Below, piece by piece: positions 8,612-16,742 of a stretch of 64,000 bases of DNA. The notes below the pieces were generated by a model that had not been told where the DNA came from, made no database searches, and saw nothing but the letters and a program-made list of their open reading frames with translations. The position numbers and the translations under genes are program-made. The stretch spans positions 62,001-126,000 of the forward strand of contig CAKSDE010000003.1 in NCBI GenBank assembly GCA_934444735.1, read 5' to 3'. Position 1 is the stretch's first letter. The number at the start of each line of letters is the position of its first letter. The DNA comes from an uncultured Clostridia bacterium. GTDB lineage: Bacteria; Bacillota; Clostridia; UBA1381.

Positions 8612-11053
8612 TTATATTTTTATATCCGAGAGCTGCGCGCGTGATTTTATCTCCAGCTTATCAAATATATTGCTTATCGTCATTTTGACAGTCGAGAGCG
8701 ATACAAAAAGCCGCGCCGCAATCTGTTTATTGGTAAGTCCCTGACGGATAAGCTCTGCCACCTCTCGCTCACGCGGCGAGAGTTTCGGTTTTCCCGCACC
8801 GATTTGCAGCAAAGATTTTTCATATGACGTCCCTAACTTGCAGATTTTAGCATATGACGGACTTTCTTTGAAATTTTCAAGACTTTCGCGAATAAGCGAA
8901 AAATTCTGTGCAAACGGCATATATATTTCGTCATGCTCGGCAAGCAAAAGAGCTTTTTCCAAAGCCGCAGCCGCCGCTTTTTTGTTGTCCGCCGCCATAT
9001 GCGCCGATGAGATAAATATATTAAAATATATCTGTGGCAGCACACTTGGCAGCTCCGCCGCAGATTTTTCCGCAAACGGACAGAATGCCAAAAGCTTTAC
9101 ATATTCCTTTTTCTCGAGCAAAGCTTTCGCGTATATTATATGCGCAAAAGGTACCGTCATCGGCGCAAGCCTTGTTTCGTCAATATCTCCGTTTAAAAGC
9201 CAACCGTCAAGCTTATCCGTGCGGTGCAAAAGTGCATATATGTATCCCAAAAACAGGCTCAGCGTATATCTGCACATATCCTCGGTATTTGACGACGCAC
9301 TCTCCGACATAGCAAAAAGTGCATCTGAAAGCGCCTCTTCATCACCTCTTGCCAGTGCGACATTTGCCAGGATAAATATACCGCACTGATATATGCTGCT
9401 CTGATTTTTGCTTTTCGCCTCAAACATTGCTCTGTGCGCCATAGCCTCCGCCGCATCGAAATTTCCATGCATAAATTCCGCCTCGGCGCGCATGGCAAAT
9501 TCCGCGCCGTTGCCGTGTCCGCCGGTCAATCGATAGTAATACGGCATACATTCGTCCATAAGCCTAAGCTCCTTTTCAAGCTCGCCTGCCTTTGCATGAT
9601 ACAGGCACATAACCGATGGAGATCCGAATGTCCATGTACTGCGCATATTTATAAGACTCGCCTTTTTGCCGAGTAGCTCATACGCGCGCCTGTGATGGAC
9701 GCTCATTTTTTCTATATCGTTAAACTCGGTAAAGGAAATCAGAAATTCCGCCTCGCCGAGAATCGCATTTTTCTTTTCCTCCGAAAGCTCACACGCCTCC
9801 GCAAGTTCAAAAATCTCGCCTATAACCTCTGCAAGCTTTTCATTTTCACTTATGAAGAATAGAATAAACGCAAGAGGAACCATGCTCTGCGGATAACGCA
9901 ATTTGACGTCATACGGAGTTTTATCCAATATATCGAAGATCATCTTCCGAGTATCGGCATTTTCAATATCTGCCAGATCATAGCTTGTGTGCGGCATTGA
10001 AAATATCTTTTCATAATTGCCTGCTTTATAATAAAAGCTGATCGCATTTATCTTTTCTCCGTGCTCCTCCTCCCATTCTGCCGCTCTTAGATATATTTTA
10101 TTCTTTTCATTTTTATCCCAATGCTCAAAAATTATCAGAAGATATTCATGCAGCAGATTATGGAAGTAGTATTCTCCCCGTTTTTCATCGTAATGGATAA
10201 ACCCGCCGCCGTTTAAATGCACACGCACAAAATCCGCGTCTTTTTCCGATACGAATACCGCGCACCTGAGTGTAAAGCTCTTAAAAATAGAAAGCTCGGT
10301 ATAAAATTTTCGTTCCTCATCGGTAAGCCGTGAAAAAAACGCCTTTTCTATCAGATTATTTAAAATACCCTTTTCAAAATGCTTATTCTTTGCATAAGAG
10401 AGCATTTGCAGATAAACCGCAAATATCCAGCCTCCCGTTATACTCATAAGCTCCGAAAGCTCTGCGTCGGTCAACATAATGCCGACTGCGGTAAAATATG
10501 TACGGCAGTCATTTTCGGAAAATGCAAAATCCTTTGCACCGATACAATATACTCTGCCCCCTCCCAAAAACTTAGAGCAATTCTCCGCACCAACCGACTG
10601 AACCGATGCCACAATATGCAGCTTATCCGCACAGTGCCGCGACAGTGCCGACAAAAACAAATCTATCCCCGAAACCGCATCAGAGAGATTATCAAGCACT
10701 ATATATGTATCTTTTTTACATTCCAGATCCTTTATTATCTCGCATATTTCCGACATATTCTCCCTGCACGGTGCGCCGATATTCTGCAATGCGTCGGCAG
10801 ATATACTGTCCGTATCCTTTAAAACCGTACAAAACCATTGCCAATACTCATTTATGCTGTCGGCAAAAAAGGTATGCTTTAATACCGTTATATCATCAAA
10901 ATATTTTTGCGAAAAAAAGATGTCAAGCGCGGTGGTCTTGCCGAACCCGGACGGTGCCTCAAGTACGGTAAGCGAATATTTTTTTATATTTTCAAGATCA
11001 TCTGCAAGCCTTTTCGGAAAATATGTTGCTTGCAGATTCAACTTTCGCGTCAT
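8612..11053 (-). CDS. LuxR/MalT-type large ATP-binding (LAL) transcriptional activator
   Basis: 813-residue regulator of the MalT/LAL group. N-terminal Walker A 'APSGFGKTT' (residues ~33-41) and Walker B-like 'TYIVLDNLSD' belong to the STAND-type ATPase. A long alpha-helical, TPR-like middle follows. The C-terminal ~55 residues are a LuxR helix-turn-helix ('LSPREREVAELIRQGLTNKQ', 'FVSLSTVKMTISNIFDKLEI'). Of two nearby ATGs I chose 11053, because GGAGG lies 8 nt upstream; the ATG at 11059 would be only 2 nt from it. Such proteins bind ATP and an inducer (a maltodextrin for MalT) and activate transport or polysaccharide genes. The obvious target is the exoprotein gene 80 nt downstream. Inducer unknown. 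Confidence 0.9.
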   Translation of the reverse strand: MTRKLNLQATYFPKRLADDLENIKKYSLTVLEAPSGFGKTTALDIFFSQKYFDDITVLKHTFFADSINEYWQWFCTVLKDTDSISADALQNIGAPCRENMSEICEIIKDLECKKDTYIVLDNLSDAVSGIDLFLSALSRHCADKLHIVASVQSVGAENCSKFLGGGRVYCIGAKDFAFSENDCRTYFTAVGIMLTDAELSELMSITGGWIFAVYLQMLSYAKNKHFEKGILNNLIEKAFFSRLTDEERKFYTELSIFKSFTLRCAVFVSEKDADFVRVHLNGGGFIHYDEKRGEYYFHNLLHEYLLIIFEHWDKNEKNKIYLRAAEWEEEHGEKINAISFYYKAGNYEKIFSMPHTSYDLADIENADTRKMIFDILDKTPYDVKLRYPQSMVPLAFILFFISENEKLAEVIGEIFELAEACELSEEKKNAILGEAEFLISFTEFNDIEKMSVHHRRAYELLGKKASLINMRSTWTFGSPSVMCLYHAKAGELEKELRLMDECMPYYYRLTGGHGNGAEFAMRAEAEFMHGNFDAAEAMAHRAMFEAKSKNQSSIYQCGIFILANVALARGDEEALSDALFAMSESASSNTEDMCRYTLSLFLGYIYALLHRTDKLDGWLLNGDIDETRLAPMTVPFAHIIYAKALLEKKEYVKLLAFCPFAEKSAAELPSVLPQIYFNIFISSAHMAADNKKAAAAALEKALLLAEHDEIYMPFAQNFSLIRESLENFKESPSYAKICKLGTSYEKSLLQIGAGKPKLSPREREVAELIRQGLTNKQIAARLFVSLSTVKMTISNIFDKLEIKSRAQLSDIKI

Positions 11054-11146
11054 TTGCATTACCTCCAAATGCAACAAAAAGACTGAGCAATTTAAGATGC
11101 CATTCTTTTAAAAATGTAATTTACCTTTTGCCCCTCGTTTAAAGTT

Positions 11147-12067
11147 TTACAGCAATTTATTCCCGGCAGAGAGATAAATCTCATACCATTCTTTTCTGGT
11201 GATATAAATCTCAGATGCCGCAATACAGTCATCAAGCCGTTTTATATTCATTGTTCCGGTAACGGGCTGAATAACGGCAGGGTGTCTTAATATCCATGCA
11301 AGCGCCATGGTCGTTTTGCTCACTCCGTATTTCTCCCCGATTTCCTCAAGCTTTTTATTAAGCTCGGGATATTTCGGGCTGTCTATAAAGCAGCCTTCAA
11401 AAAATCCGTACTGAAACGGCGACCATGCCTGGACGGTTATGTCGTTCAAGCGGCAAAAATCAAGTATTCCGCCCTCGCGGTTTATTCCCGGATCAATCAG
11501 CGTATTTACATTCAGACCGCTATCCAGCATAGGTGTAAAAGCGGCGCTCAACTGCAGCTGATTCACCAAAACAGGCTCTGTTAAATATTTATTCAAAAGC
11601 TGAATCTGATACGAATTTTGATTCGACACTCCAAAATATTTCACTTTGCCGCTGCTTTTTAATATGTCAAATGCCTCTGCCACCTCTTCGGGTTCCACAA
11701 GCGCGTCGGGTCTGTGAAGAAGCAATATATCGATATAATCGGTTTTTAGCCTTTTAAGGCTTTTATCTACCGAATCTAAAATATGCTCCTTTGAAAAATC
11801 AAACATTTCACCCGGAACAATTCCGCATTTTGTCTGGATTATCATTTTTTCGCGCAAGGTCGGATTCATGCCGACAGCGTCCGCAAAAAGGCTCTCACAT
11901 TCGCCTCTGCCGTAAATATCCGCATGATCAAAAAAGTTCGCCCCCTGCTCCATCGCGCGGTTTATAAATTCAGCCGCGCCCTTTTTGTCAAGCGACGTAA
12001 TTCTCATGCAGCCTACCGCTATATTCGGAACAGTTATATCGTTTTTACCAAGCTTTATCGTTTTCAT
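11147..12067 (-). CDS. Aldo/keto reductase
   Basis: 306-residue TIM-barrel NADPH-dependent oxidoreductase of the AKR superfamily. Visible features are the 'NFFDHADIYGRGECE' segment, which carries the catalytic Asp and Tyr, a Lys in 'IIQTKCGI', the His in 'ILLLHRPDAL', and the C-terminal nucleotide-binding 'QPVTGTMNIKRLDDCI'. It resembles the YdhF-like oxidoreductase subgroup. ATG 12067 is favoured, with GGAG 9 nt upstream; the ATG at 12073 is only 3 nt from GGAG. It has its own promoter built into a palindrome upstream (12097-12144), so it is probably a separately regulated single-gene unit. Substrate unknown. Confidence 0.9.
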   Translation of the reverse strand: MKTIKLGKNDITVPNIAVGCMRITSLDKKGAAEFINRAMEQGANFFDHADIYGRGECESLFADAVGMNPTLREKMIIQTKCGIVPGEMFDFSKEHILDSVDKSLKRLKTDYIDILLLHRPDALVEPEEVAEAFDILKSSGKVKYFGVSNQNSYQIQLLNKYLTEPVLVNQLQLSAAFTPMLDSGLNVNTLIDPGINREGGILDFCRLNDITVQAWSPFQYGFFEGCFIDSPKYPELNKKLEEIGEKYGVSKTTMALAWILRHPAVIQPVTGTMNIKRLDDCIAASEIYITRKEWYEIYLSAGNKLL

Positions 12068-12096
12068 CTTCATACACTCCTTATATTTAAAAAAAA

Positions 12097-12131
12097 TCAG
12101 CCGTGATATAAGCTAATTATATCACAGCCGA
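12097..12131 (-). terminator. Hairpin with T-run: terminator of the HtrA-like gene, also operator-like palindrome
   Basis: On the minus strand a 15-bp stem (two G-U pairs) with a 5-nt loop is followed by eight T residues, as in an intrinsic terminator, about 60 nt after the upstream gene's stop. Its core GTGATATAA-N5-TTATATCAC (12103-12125) is a perfect palindrome that also covers the -10 of the aldo/keto reductase promoter. Confidence 0.75.
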
Positions 12132-12144
12132 CATAAAAAATCAA
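12116..12144 (-). promoter_or_regulatory. Promoter of the aldo/keto reductase gene inside the palindrome
   Basis: Minus strand TTGATT (12144-12139), 17-nt spacer, TATAAT (12121-12116) with TGA before it (extended -10). The -10 lies in the hairpin stem, so a repressor bound to the palindrome would block it. Confidence 0.6.
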
Positions 12145-12192
12145 TATAAAAGCGTGCATATTTCACATTCTGGAGTAGAGCATTTTTCAATT

Positions 12193-13335
12193 TTACTCCA
12201 AAACGACGCTTATTTCCGTTACTTCTCCGTCACGGTAGATACTTAAGGTCATTGTATCGCCCTTCTTGTGACGGTTTTTGATGTTATTTATATCGTTAAT
12301 CGACGCTACCGCCTCACCGTCTGCTTTAACGATAAGATCCCCCGTTTTAAGCCCCGCTTTTTCGGCAGGCGAACCCTCGGCAATCTTTTCTATCGAAACA
12401 CCGTAGCTTGCGTCGGTTCCCGTTATGCCTATCGAAAGATTGTTGTAATTTCCTCCGTCTGTACTTACAAAATTCGATAAGAGCGATTTTAAGTCATTTA
12501 TCGGAGTAACAATGCCGATTTCGGACGACGGATTTGAAATCATCGCGGTTGCAATACCAATCAGAGCGCCGTCTTTATTGAAGATAAGTCCGCCGACGCT
12601 GTCTGCAACCGTTGCCGCGTCTACCTGCAAAATATTTATCTTCTGACCGTTCTGGAGCTGAACACCGTTATTTATTCCGCATACCGTTCCGGCAACGATC
12701 GGATTGGAAAGGTTTTCGTTTATCTCGTTTCCGACCGCAATCACTGAATCACCGATATTCACAGCCGATGAATCGCCTATCACCGCAGGTGTAAGACCTG
12801 CCGCGTCAATCTTTAACACTGCCGCGTTATTCACCGAGTCCACATTGCACACCTCAGCCTGATACGAATTGCCGTCCTGCAGCTCCACCGTCACATTCCC
12901 TACATTTTCCACAACGGCAGAGCTTGTAAGGATATATCCGTCCTCACGGATAATAACACCTGTTCCCTCTCCCAAAGAAAGACTTTGTCCGAAAAATCCG
13001 CCGTACTCTCCCGCATTTTTCACACTTACCACCGACAAAAGCGCATTTTTTGCTTTATCCGAATCCATAGCCGACGGAGTAAGCGTTATACTGCCCTTCG
13101 GTGTATCGCCCGCCGTCTTTTGAACCTTTGCTTTTGAGCCGATAATGTGCGAGCCTATGCTCATCGCAAAACATACCGCAACCGTGAGTATACATATAGG
13201 CACGGTTATTATAAGCGACAGCGCCCACGGAGGCAGGGTGCTTTTTTTCTTCTTTTTACCGTCATCAAAACTTTCCGTTTCAATCGGAAATTTAGTAAAT
13301 ATTTCTTCACCGTCATATCTCTTATACTCGTTCAT
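12193..13335 (-). CDS. HtrA/DegP-like membrane protein with PDZ domain, catalytic triad lost
   Basis: 380 residues: a cytosolic N-terminus with a Lys cluster, a TM helix (~37-60), a trypsin-like S1C domain (~95-290) and a C-terminal PDZ domain (~305-380, 'GSPAEKAGLKTGDLIVKADG'). The fold landmarks are intact ('GTGVIIREDGYILTSSAVVE', 'AAVLKID', 'GDSVIAVGNEI', 'VDAATVADSVGGLIFN'). However, the catalytic His of NHVV is Ala140, the Asp of TDLAV is Asn170 and the Ser of GNSGG is Val247. It should therefore not hydrolyse peptides, and is probably a binding or scaffolding pseudoprotease outside the membrane. Start chosen at 13335 because AAGGAAGGGA lies 8 nt before it; upstream in-frame sequence looks noncoding. 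Own promoter at 13387-13415. Confidence 0.9.
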   Translation of the reverse strand: MNEYKRYDGEEIFTKFPIETESFDDGKKKKKSTLPPWALSLIITVPICILTVAVCFAMSIGSHIIGSKAKVQKTAGDTPKGSITLTPSAMDSDKAKNALLSVVSVKNAGEYGGFFGQSLSLGEGTGVIIREDGYILTSSAVVENVGNVTVELQDGNSYQAEVCNVDSVNNAAVLKIDAAGLTPAVIGDSSAVNIGDSVIAVGNEINENLSNPIVAGTVCGINNGVQLQNGQKINILQVDAATVADSVGGLIFNKDGALIGIATAMISNPSSEIGIVTPINDLKSLLSNFVSTDGGNYNNLSIGITGTDASYGVSIEKIAEGSPAEKAGLKTGDLIVKADGEAVASINDINNIKNRHKKGDTMTLSIYRDGEVTEISVVLE

Positions 13336-13386
13336 TATAAAGATCCCTTCCTTAAAACATACATTAAACTTTTCATCATGTATATT

Positions 13387-13415
13387 ATAATACCTTTTGC
13401 ATAAGAGTGTGTGAA
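13387..13415 (-). promoter_or_regulatory. Sigma-A promoter of the HtrA-like gene
   Basis: Minus strand TTCACA (13415-13410), 17-nt spacer, TATTAT (13392-13387). Each hexamer matches five of six consensus positions. It lies 52 nt upstream of the start codon. Confidence 0.6.
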
Positions 13416-13454
13416 CAAACTGTAAATTTTTATCGATTTTCGTCTTTTTTTGTG

Positions 13455-13835
13455 CTAAAGCACATTTTCCACTTTCAGCTTGTAATTTTTCGGCATATGT
13501 CTTAAAAGCACATCTAAGGATACGCACTTTGATATAGCGTCCGCTTTTATGCGGCACTCCACATATCCTCTCAGTTCCGCCATTGCAAACTCTATCTTAT
13601 CCAGATCCTCATGATCCACAACAATCGCAAGAATTGTTTTTTTCTTATTTATATAATCCTCCATCTTCTCGGCAATTTTTTCGGCACTCTCAAAATCATC
13701 ATTTTCAAGCACCTCTATAAGCTCTTTATTGTCGGACACCAGCGTATCGGACACCTTTTCCAGACGGTATGTGTAAAATATGCTCACCGCAACAACTAAA
13801 ATCCCGATACTTATCGAAACAAAAAACGTTTTCAT
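13455..13835 (-). CDS. DUF4363 family protein, membrane-anchored
   Basis: 126 residues. A single N-terminal membrane helix (~3-22, 'FFVSISIGILVVAVSIFY') is followed by an extracytoplasmic helical domain with regularly spaced Glu/Lys and a 'EDYINKKKTILAIVVDHEDL' segment typical of DUF4363. Function unknown. Its ATG overlaps the stop of the DUF421 gene by 4 nt (ATGA), so the two are translationally coupled. DUF421-DUF4363 pairs recur in Clostridia, suggesting the two products act together at the membrane. Confidence 0.8.
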   Translation of the reverse strand: MKTFFVSISIGILVVAVSIFYTYRLEKVSDTLVSDNKELIEVLENDDFESAEKIAEKMEDYINKKKTILAIVVDHEDLDKIEFAMAELRGYVECRIKADAISKCVSLDVLLRHMPKNYKLKVENVL

Positions 13836-14515
13836 ACTCCCTTATCCTCCCCTCCCTTTTTCTGTGCAATAAGCCCTTTGTTGCAGTCATATATCGCAAA
13901 GAATACTTCGTTCTCTTTTATATGCTGTTTTTTAAGCTCTTTTTTCAGCCATTCCTCATTCATGCCCGTTTTTTTCAGTTCCTTAAAGTTAATCTCTCCG
14001 TCCGACATGATAAGATGCTGTAGCTTTTCCTGCTCGGCATCGATATTCATATCCTCCAAAGTCACCGGCTTTGCCGTACTTTTCGGAATTATGCTCAGTT
14101 TTCCGTTAGTCTCCATGACAGCGCACTCCACCTGCGAAATATCGGGATAGTTATTGATTCTCAGCTGCTCCAAAAGATCATTCATGTTAAAGCGCAGCTT
14201 TTCCAATTCTCCTTCGTTTATATGTCCGTCGTAGATCACGATACTTGCCTCACCGGATAAAAACTTTCTCACCTTTGCACTTTTTAATGATGCAAAAGAC
14301 ATCGCTACTTCGGCAACAATCAGCGTTAATACCGGAATTATACCGGTTACAAGTGGAATATCTATCGCCTGCATAGGAACTGCCGCAAGATCCGAAATCA
14401 TAATCGCAACCACCAGCTCCGACGGCTGCATCTCACCTATCTGACGTTTGCCCATTATTCTCAGCGAAAGAATAACCAATGCATACAGCAATATTGTACG
14501 AACTACCAATACCAT
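13832..14515 (-). CDS. DUF421 (YetF-like) membrane protein
   Basis: 227 residues. Two or three N-terminal membrane helices surround the family signature 'GKRQIGEMQPSELVVAIMIS'. A cytosolic or surface alpha/beta domain follows ('ASIVIYDGHINEGELEKLRF', 'DISQVECAVMETNGKLSIIP'), as in Bacillus YetF. Biochemical role unknown; relatives occur in spore and germination contexts. First gene of the DUF421-DUF4363 operon. RBS AGGAGAAT precedes the ATG. A palindromic repeat (14545-14579) lies 30 nt upstream. Confidence 0.85.
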   Translation of the reverse strand: MVLVVRTILLYALVILSLRIMGKRQIGEMQPSELVVAIMISDLAAVPMQAIDIPLVTGIIPVLTLIVAEVAMSFASLKSAKVRKFLSGEASIVIYDGHINEGELEKLRFNMNDLLEQLRINNYPDISQVECAVMETNGKLSIIPKSTAKPVTLEDMNIDAEQEKLQHLIMSDGEINFKELKKTGMNEEWLKKELKKQHIKENEVFFAIYDCNKGLIAQKKGGEDKGV

Positions 14516-14544
14516 AACAAATATTCTCCTACTCCAAAAGTCAG

Positions 14545-14579
14545 GTAATTGTAAAATTTACATTTCTATAATTACCTAT
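14545..14579. repeat. Copy A of a ~36-nt palindromic intergenic repeat
   Basis: GTAATTGTAAAATTTAC...AATTACCTAT. Nearly identical to 28270-28303 (21-nt core with one mismatch and the same ATTACCTAT end) and related to 22303-22322. It can fold as a hairpin and lies between divergent genes. Confidence 0.6.
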
Positions 14580-14623
14580 TTTGTGTTATTATCTACAGAA
14601 ATTTTTTTATTTATTCAAAACTA

Positions 14624-14652
14624 TTTACTTTCGCGCTTTGCTGTGGTAAAAT
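14624..14652 (+). promoter_or_regulatory. Promoter of the yerC operon
   Basis: TTTACT (14624-14629), 17-nt spacer, TAAAAT (14647-14652) with TGG before it (extended -10). An alternative TATAAT at 14663-14668 lacks a -35. Confidence 0.5.
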
Positions 14653-14688
14653 ATTAAATAGATATAATTTTTGAAAGGAGTCTTCTCT

Positions 14689-14982
14689 ATGACAAAAAAA
14701 CTTAACGGGAAGAATATAGATACACTGTATGAGGCAATTTTGTCTTTAAAAACAAAGCAGGAATGTCAGAATTTTTTCGAGGATTTATGTACCGTTTCGG
14801 AAATCCAATCGATGAGCCAGCGGCTTGAGGTTGCGCTGATGCTTTCGGACAACACAATCTACAACGACATATCCGCAAAAACCGGTGCGAGTACCGCGAC
14901 AATAAGCCGCGTAAACAGATGCTTAAACTATGGGAGCGACGGCTACACAACCGTTATCGAAAGGTTGAAGAACAATGAATAG
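14689..14982 (+). CDS. yerC: YerC/YecD-type TrpR-like DNA-binding protein
   Basis: 97 residues, the size of YerC proteins. The TrpR-superfamily helix-turn-helix is clear: 'CTVSEIQSMSQRLEVALML' followed by 'ISAKTGASTATISRVNRCLN'. It is an uncharacterised or poorly characterised regulator in most Firmicutes. The ATG at 14689 is chosen because GAAAGGAG lies 8 nt before it; the TTG at 14671 overlaps the RBS. Its last 8 nt overlap the methyltransferase start, so the genes are co-translated. Heads the four-gene operon that reaches 17528. Confidence 0.9.
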   Translation: MTKKLNGKNIDTLYEAILSLKTKQECQNFFEDLCTVSEIQSMSQRLEVALMLSDNTIYNDISAKTGASTATISRVNRCLNYGSDGYTTVIERLKNNE

Positions 14983-15712
14983 TTATACAGCTTTTTCCGA
15001 TATATACGATCCGCTTATGAAAGAAGATATAAACTATGAGCGAATTGCGGATTTTATAGAAAATATCTTCACGCTCCACGGCAAAAATCCCGATATGGTG
15101 GCAGATCTCGCCTGCGGAACGGGCAATCTTACCCTGCCTTTGGCAAAAAGAGGGTATGATATGATCGGCGTGGACAAATCGGCGGATATGCTAAGTATTG
15201 CGCGCGAAAAATGCGGCTCCCCCGATGTACTGTTTCTTAACCAGGACATGACAAAGCTTGATCTTTACGGTACGGCAGACGCATTTTTATGCATGATAGA
15301 CGGCATAAACTACGTTTTGAGTCCGCACTCGCTCTTAAATATGTTCACGCGCATAAAAAAATGCTTTCTAAATCCGGGAGGAATCGTTATTTTCGACATC
15401 AGCTCGGAATACAAGCTCTCGCACATCATAGGCTCAAACACCTTTATCCGCAACGAGGACAAAACCTTCTACACATGGGAAAACAGATTCTTGAAAAACT
15501 TAAAAATCTCGGATATGTACTTAAATTTCTTTGTAAAAGAGGGCAAGCGCTACAGACGTTTTTCGGAACGCCATTTGCAGCGTGCATATTCGGCGGACGA
15601 GATAAAAAGCATTTTAAAAAAAGCCGGATTTTCAAAAATAACACTATACGACAGTTTCAGCTACAAAAAGCCGACGAAAAAATCACAGCGAATTGTATTT
15701 GCGGCAGAATAG
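14975..15712 (+). CDS. Class I SAM-dependent methyltransferase
   Basis: 245-residue Rossmann-fold methyltransferase. Motif I is 'VADLACGTGNLTLPLAKRG', followed by the acidic ribose-binding 'MIGVDKSADMLSIA'; motif IV is 'FLCMIDGINYVLS'. A beta-strand 'GGIVIFDISSEYKL' follows. It resembles the generic YqeM-like small-molecule methyltransferases, but the acceptor cannot be told from sequence. It overlaps yerC by 8 nt and is 12 nt ahead of the nucleoid-associated protein gene, so it is in the same operon. Confidence 0.88.
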   Translation: MNSYTAFSDIYDPLMKEDINYERIADFIENIFTLHGKNPDMVADLACGTGNLTLPLAKRGYDMIGVDKSADMLSIAREKCGSPDVLFLNQDMTKLDLYGTADAFLCMIDGINYVLSPHSLLNMFTRIKKCFLNPGGIVIFDISSEYKLSHIIGSNTFIRNEDKTFYTWENRFLKNLKISDMYLNFFVKEGKRYRRFSERHLQRAYSADEIKSILKKAGFSKITLYDSFSYKKPTKKSQRIVFAAE

Positions 15713-15724
15713 AGAGGTAAACAA

Positions 15725-16729
15725 ATGATAGTAGACGTAAAAAAAGCAATATTGCACATTTTGGACTGCAACTCAGGCGCAGGTATATTTTCCGATGAGG
15801 AAATGGATATGTCCGATGCCGGGTTAAACGCATATCTTACAAAGCACATCGAAAAAGTATACGACGATCCCGGAATACGCACGGGAGAATTTACCGAAAG
15901 CAGCGGCTTTAAGTATCATTTAAAAGAATATCTTGCAGATGAAATCACATTTGCAAAATTTTCGCTCTTTGCCGCCGAAAGACTCTATGAAAATATCAAA
16001 AACTCGGAAAATATAGAATCCTGCGATATTGTCGTATGCGAATGTATAATAAGCGAAAAAAGAACGATTGCGGTTTTGAAATTCGATAACAAGGTCGGGT
16101 TTGTCCACCATGTTACACAGCAGGGCGGCAAAATCACAAACGAAATAATAAACCACTATGCAATCCTTCCCTCAACCTCACAGAAAATCACTCACTGCGC
16201 ATTTATCGATACCGAGGATTTATCGATACGCTACAAGGGCAAAAAAATCAAAATAGAGGGCGAAAGCGTAGATTTAATTGCAGACGCACTTTTGGAATGT
16301 GTATTTGATATTTCGGTAAAAGAATCCTTTAATGCGGTAAGAAAAATTGCAAAGGGAGTTGCCGACGAATACGGTGCAAGCGGCATAGAAACCGAGGCGC
16401 GCATGAAAAAATACGTCAAGGAATCGGCAATGGCAGAGGACGAAATCAATGTCGAAAAGGTTGCCGAAACCGTATTCGAGGGACTTGTTTCGGCAAAGCA
16501 GGATTTTGTCGATAAGGCAAAAGAGGCAAATGTTCCCGAAAAATTTGAAATGAACGAATATGTCACCAAAAAAGTAAACGCCAATATCCGCCTTGTGACC
16601 GATAAGGGAATAGAAATACTCTTCCCGAGCGAATACTATGAGGACGACGAAAATATCAGTATAATAAATAACGATGACGGCACAATTTCGGTGCAGATAA
16701 ACAATATAAATAAACTGATAAACAAATAG
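15725..16729 (+). CDS. 37-kDa nucleoid-associated protein (NdpA/YejK family)
   Basis: 334 residues, matching the family's typical size. Recognised from overall similarity: N-terminal 'VDVKKAILHILDCNSG', central 'VGFVHHVTQQGGKITNEIIN', and a C-terminal domain with 'GIEILFPSEYYEDDENISII'. NdpA proteins bind the bacterial chromosome in the cytoplasm. Exact role not established in Firmicutes. Third gene of the yerC operon, preceded by GAGAGGT, and 13 nt from the next gene. Confidence 0.85.
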   Translation: MIVDVKKAILHILDCNSGAGIFSDEEMDMSDAGLNAYLTKHIEKVYDDPGIRTGEFTESSGFKYHLKEYLADEITFAKFSLFAAERLYENIKNSENIESCDIVVCECIISEKRTIAVLKFDNKVGFVHHVTQQGGKITNEIINHYAILPSTSQKITHCAFIDTEDLSIRYKGKKIKIEGESVDLIADALLECVFDISVKESFNAVRKIAKGVADEYGASGIETEARMKKYVKESAMAEDEINVEKVAETVFEGLVSAKQDFVDKAKEANVPEKFEMNEYVTKKVNANIRLVTDKGIEILFPSEYYEDDENISIINNDDGTISVQINNINKLINK

Positions 16730-16742
16730 AGGAAGATAGCCT

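Noticed and set aside
13336..13557. 72-codon N-terminal extension of the HtrA-like protein
   Set aside because: It crosses the promoter and has no RBS or hydrophobic signal; AAGGAAGGGA fixes the start at 13335.
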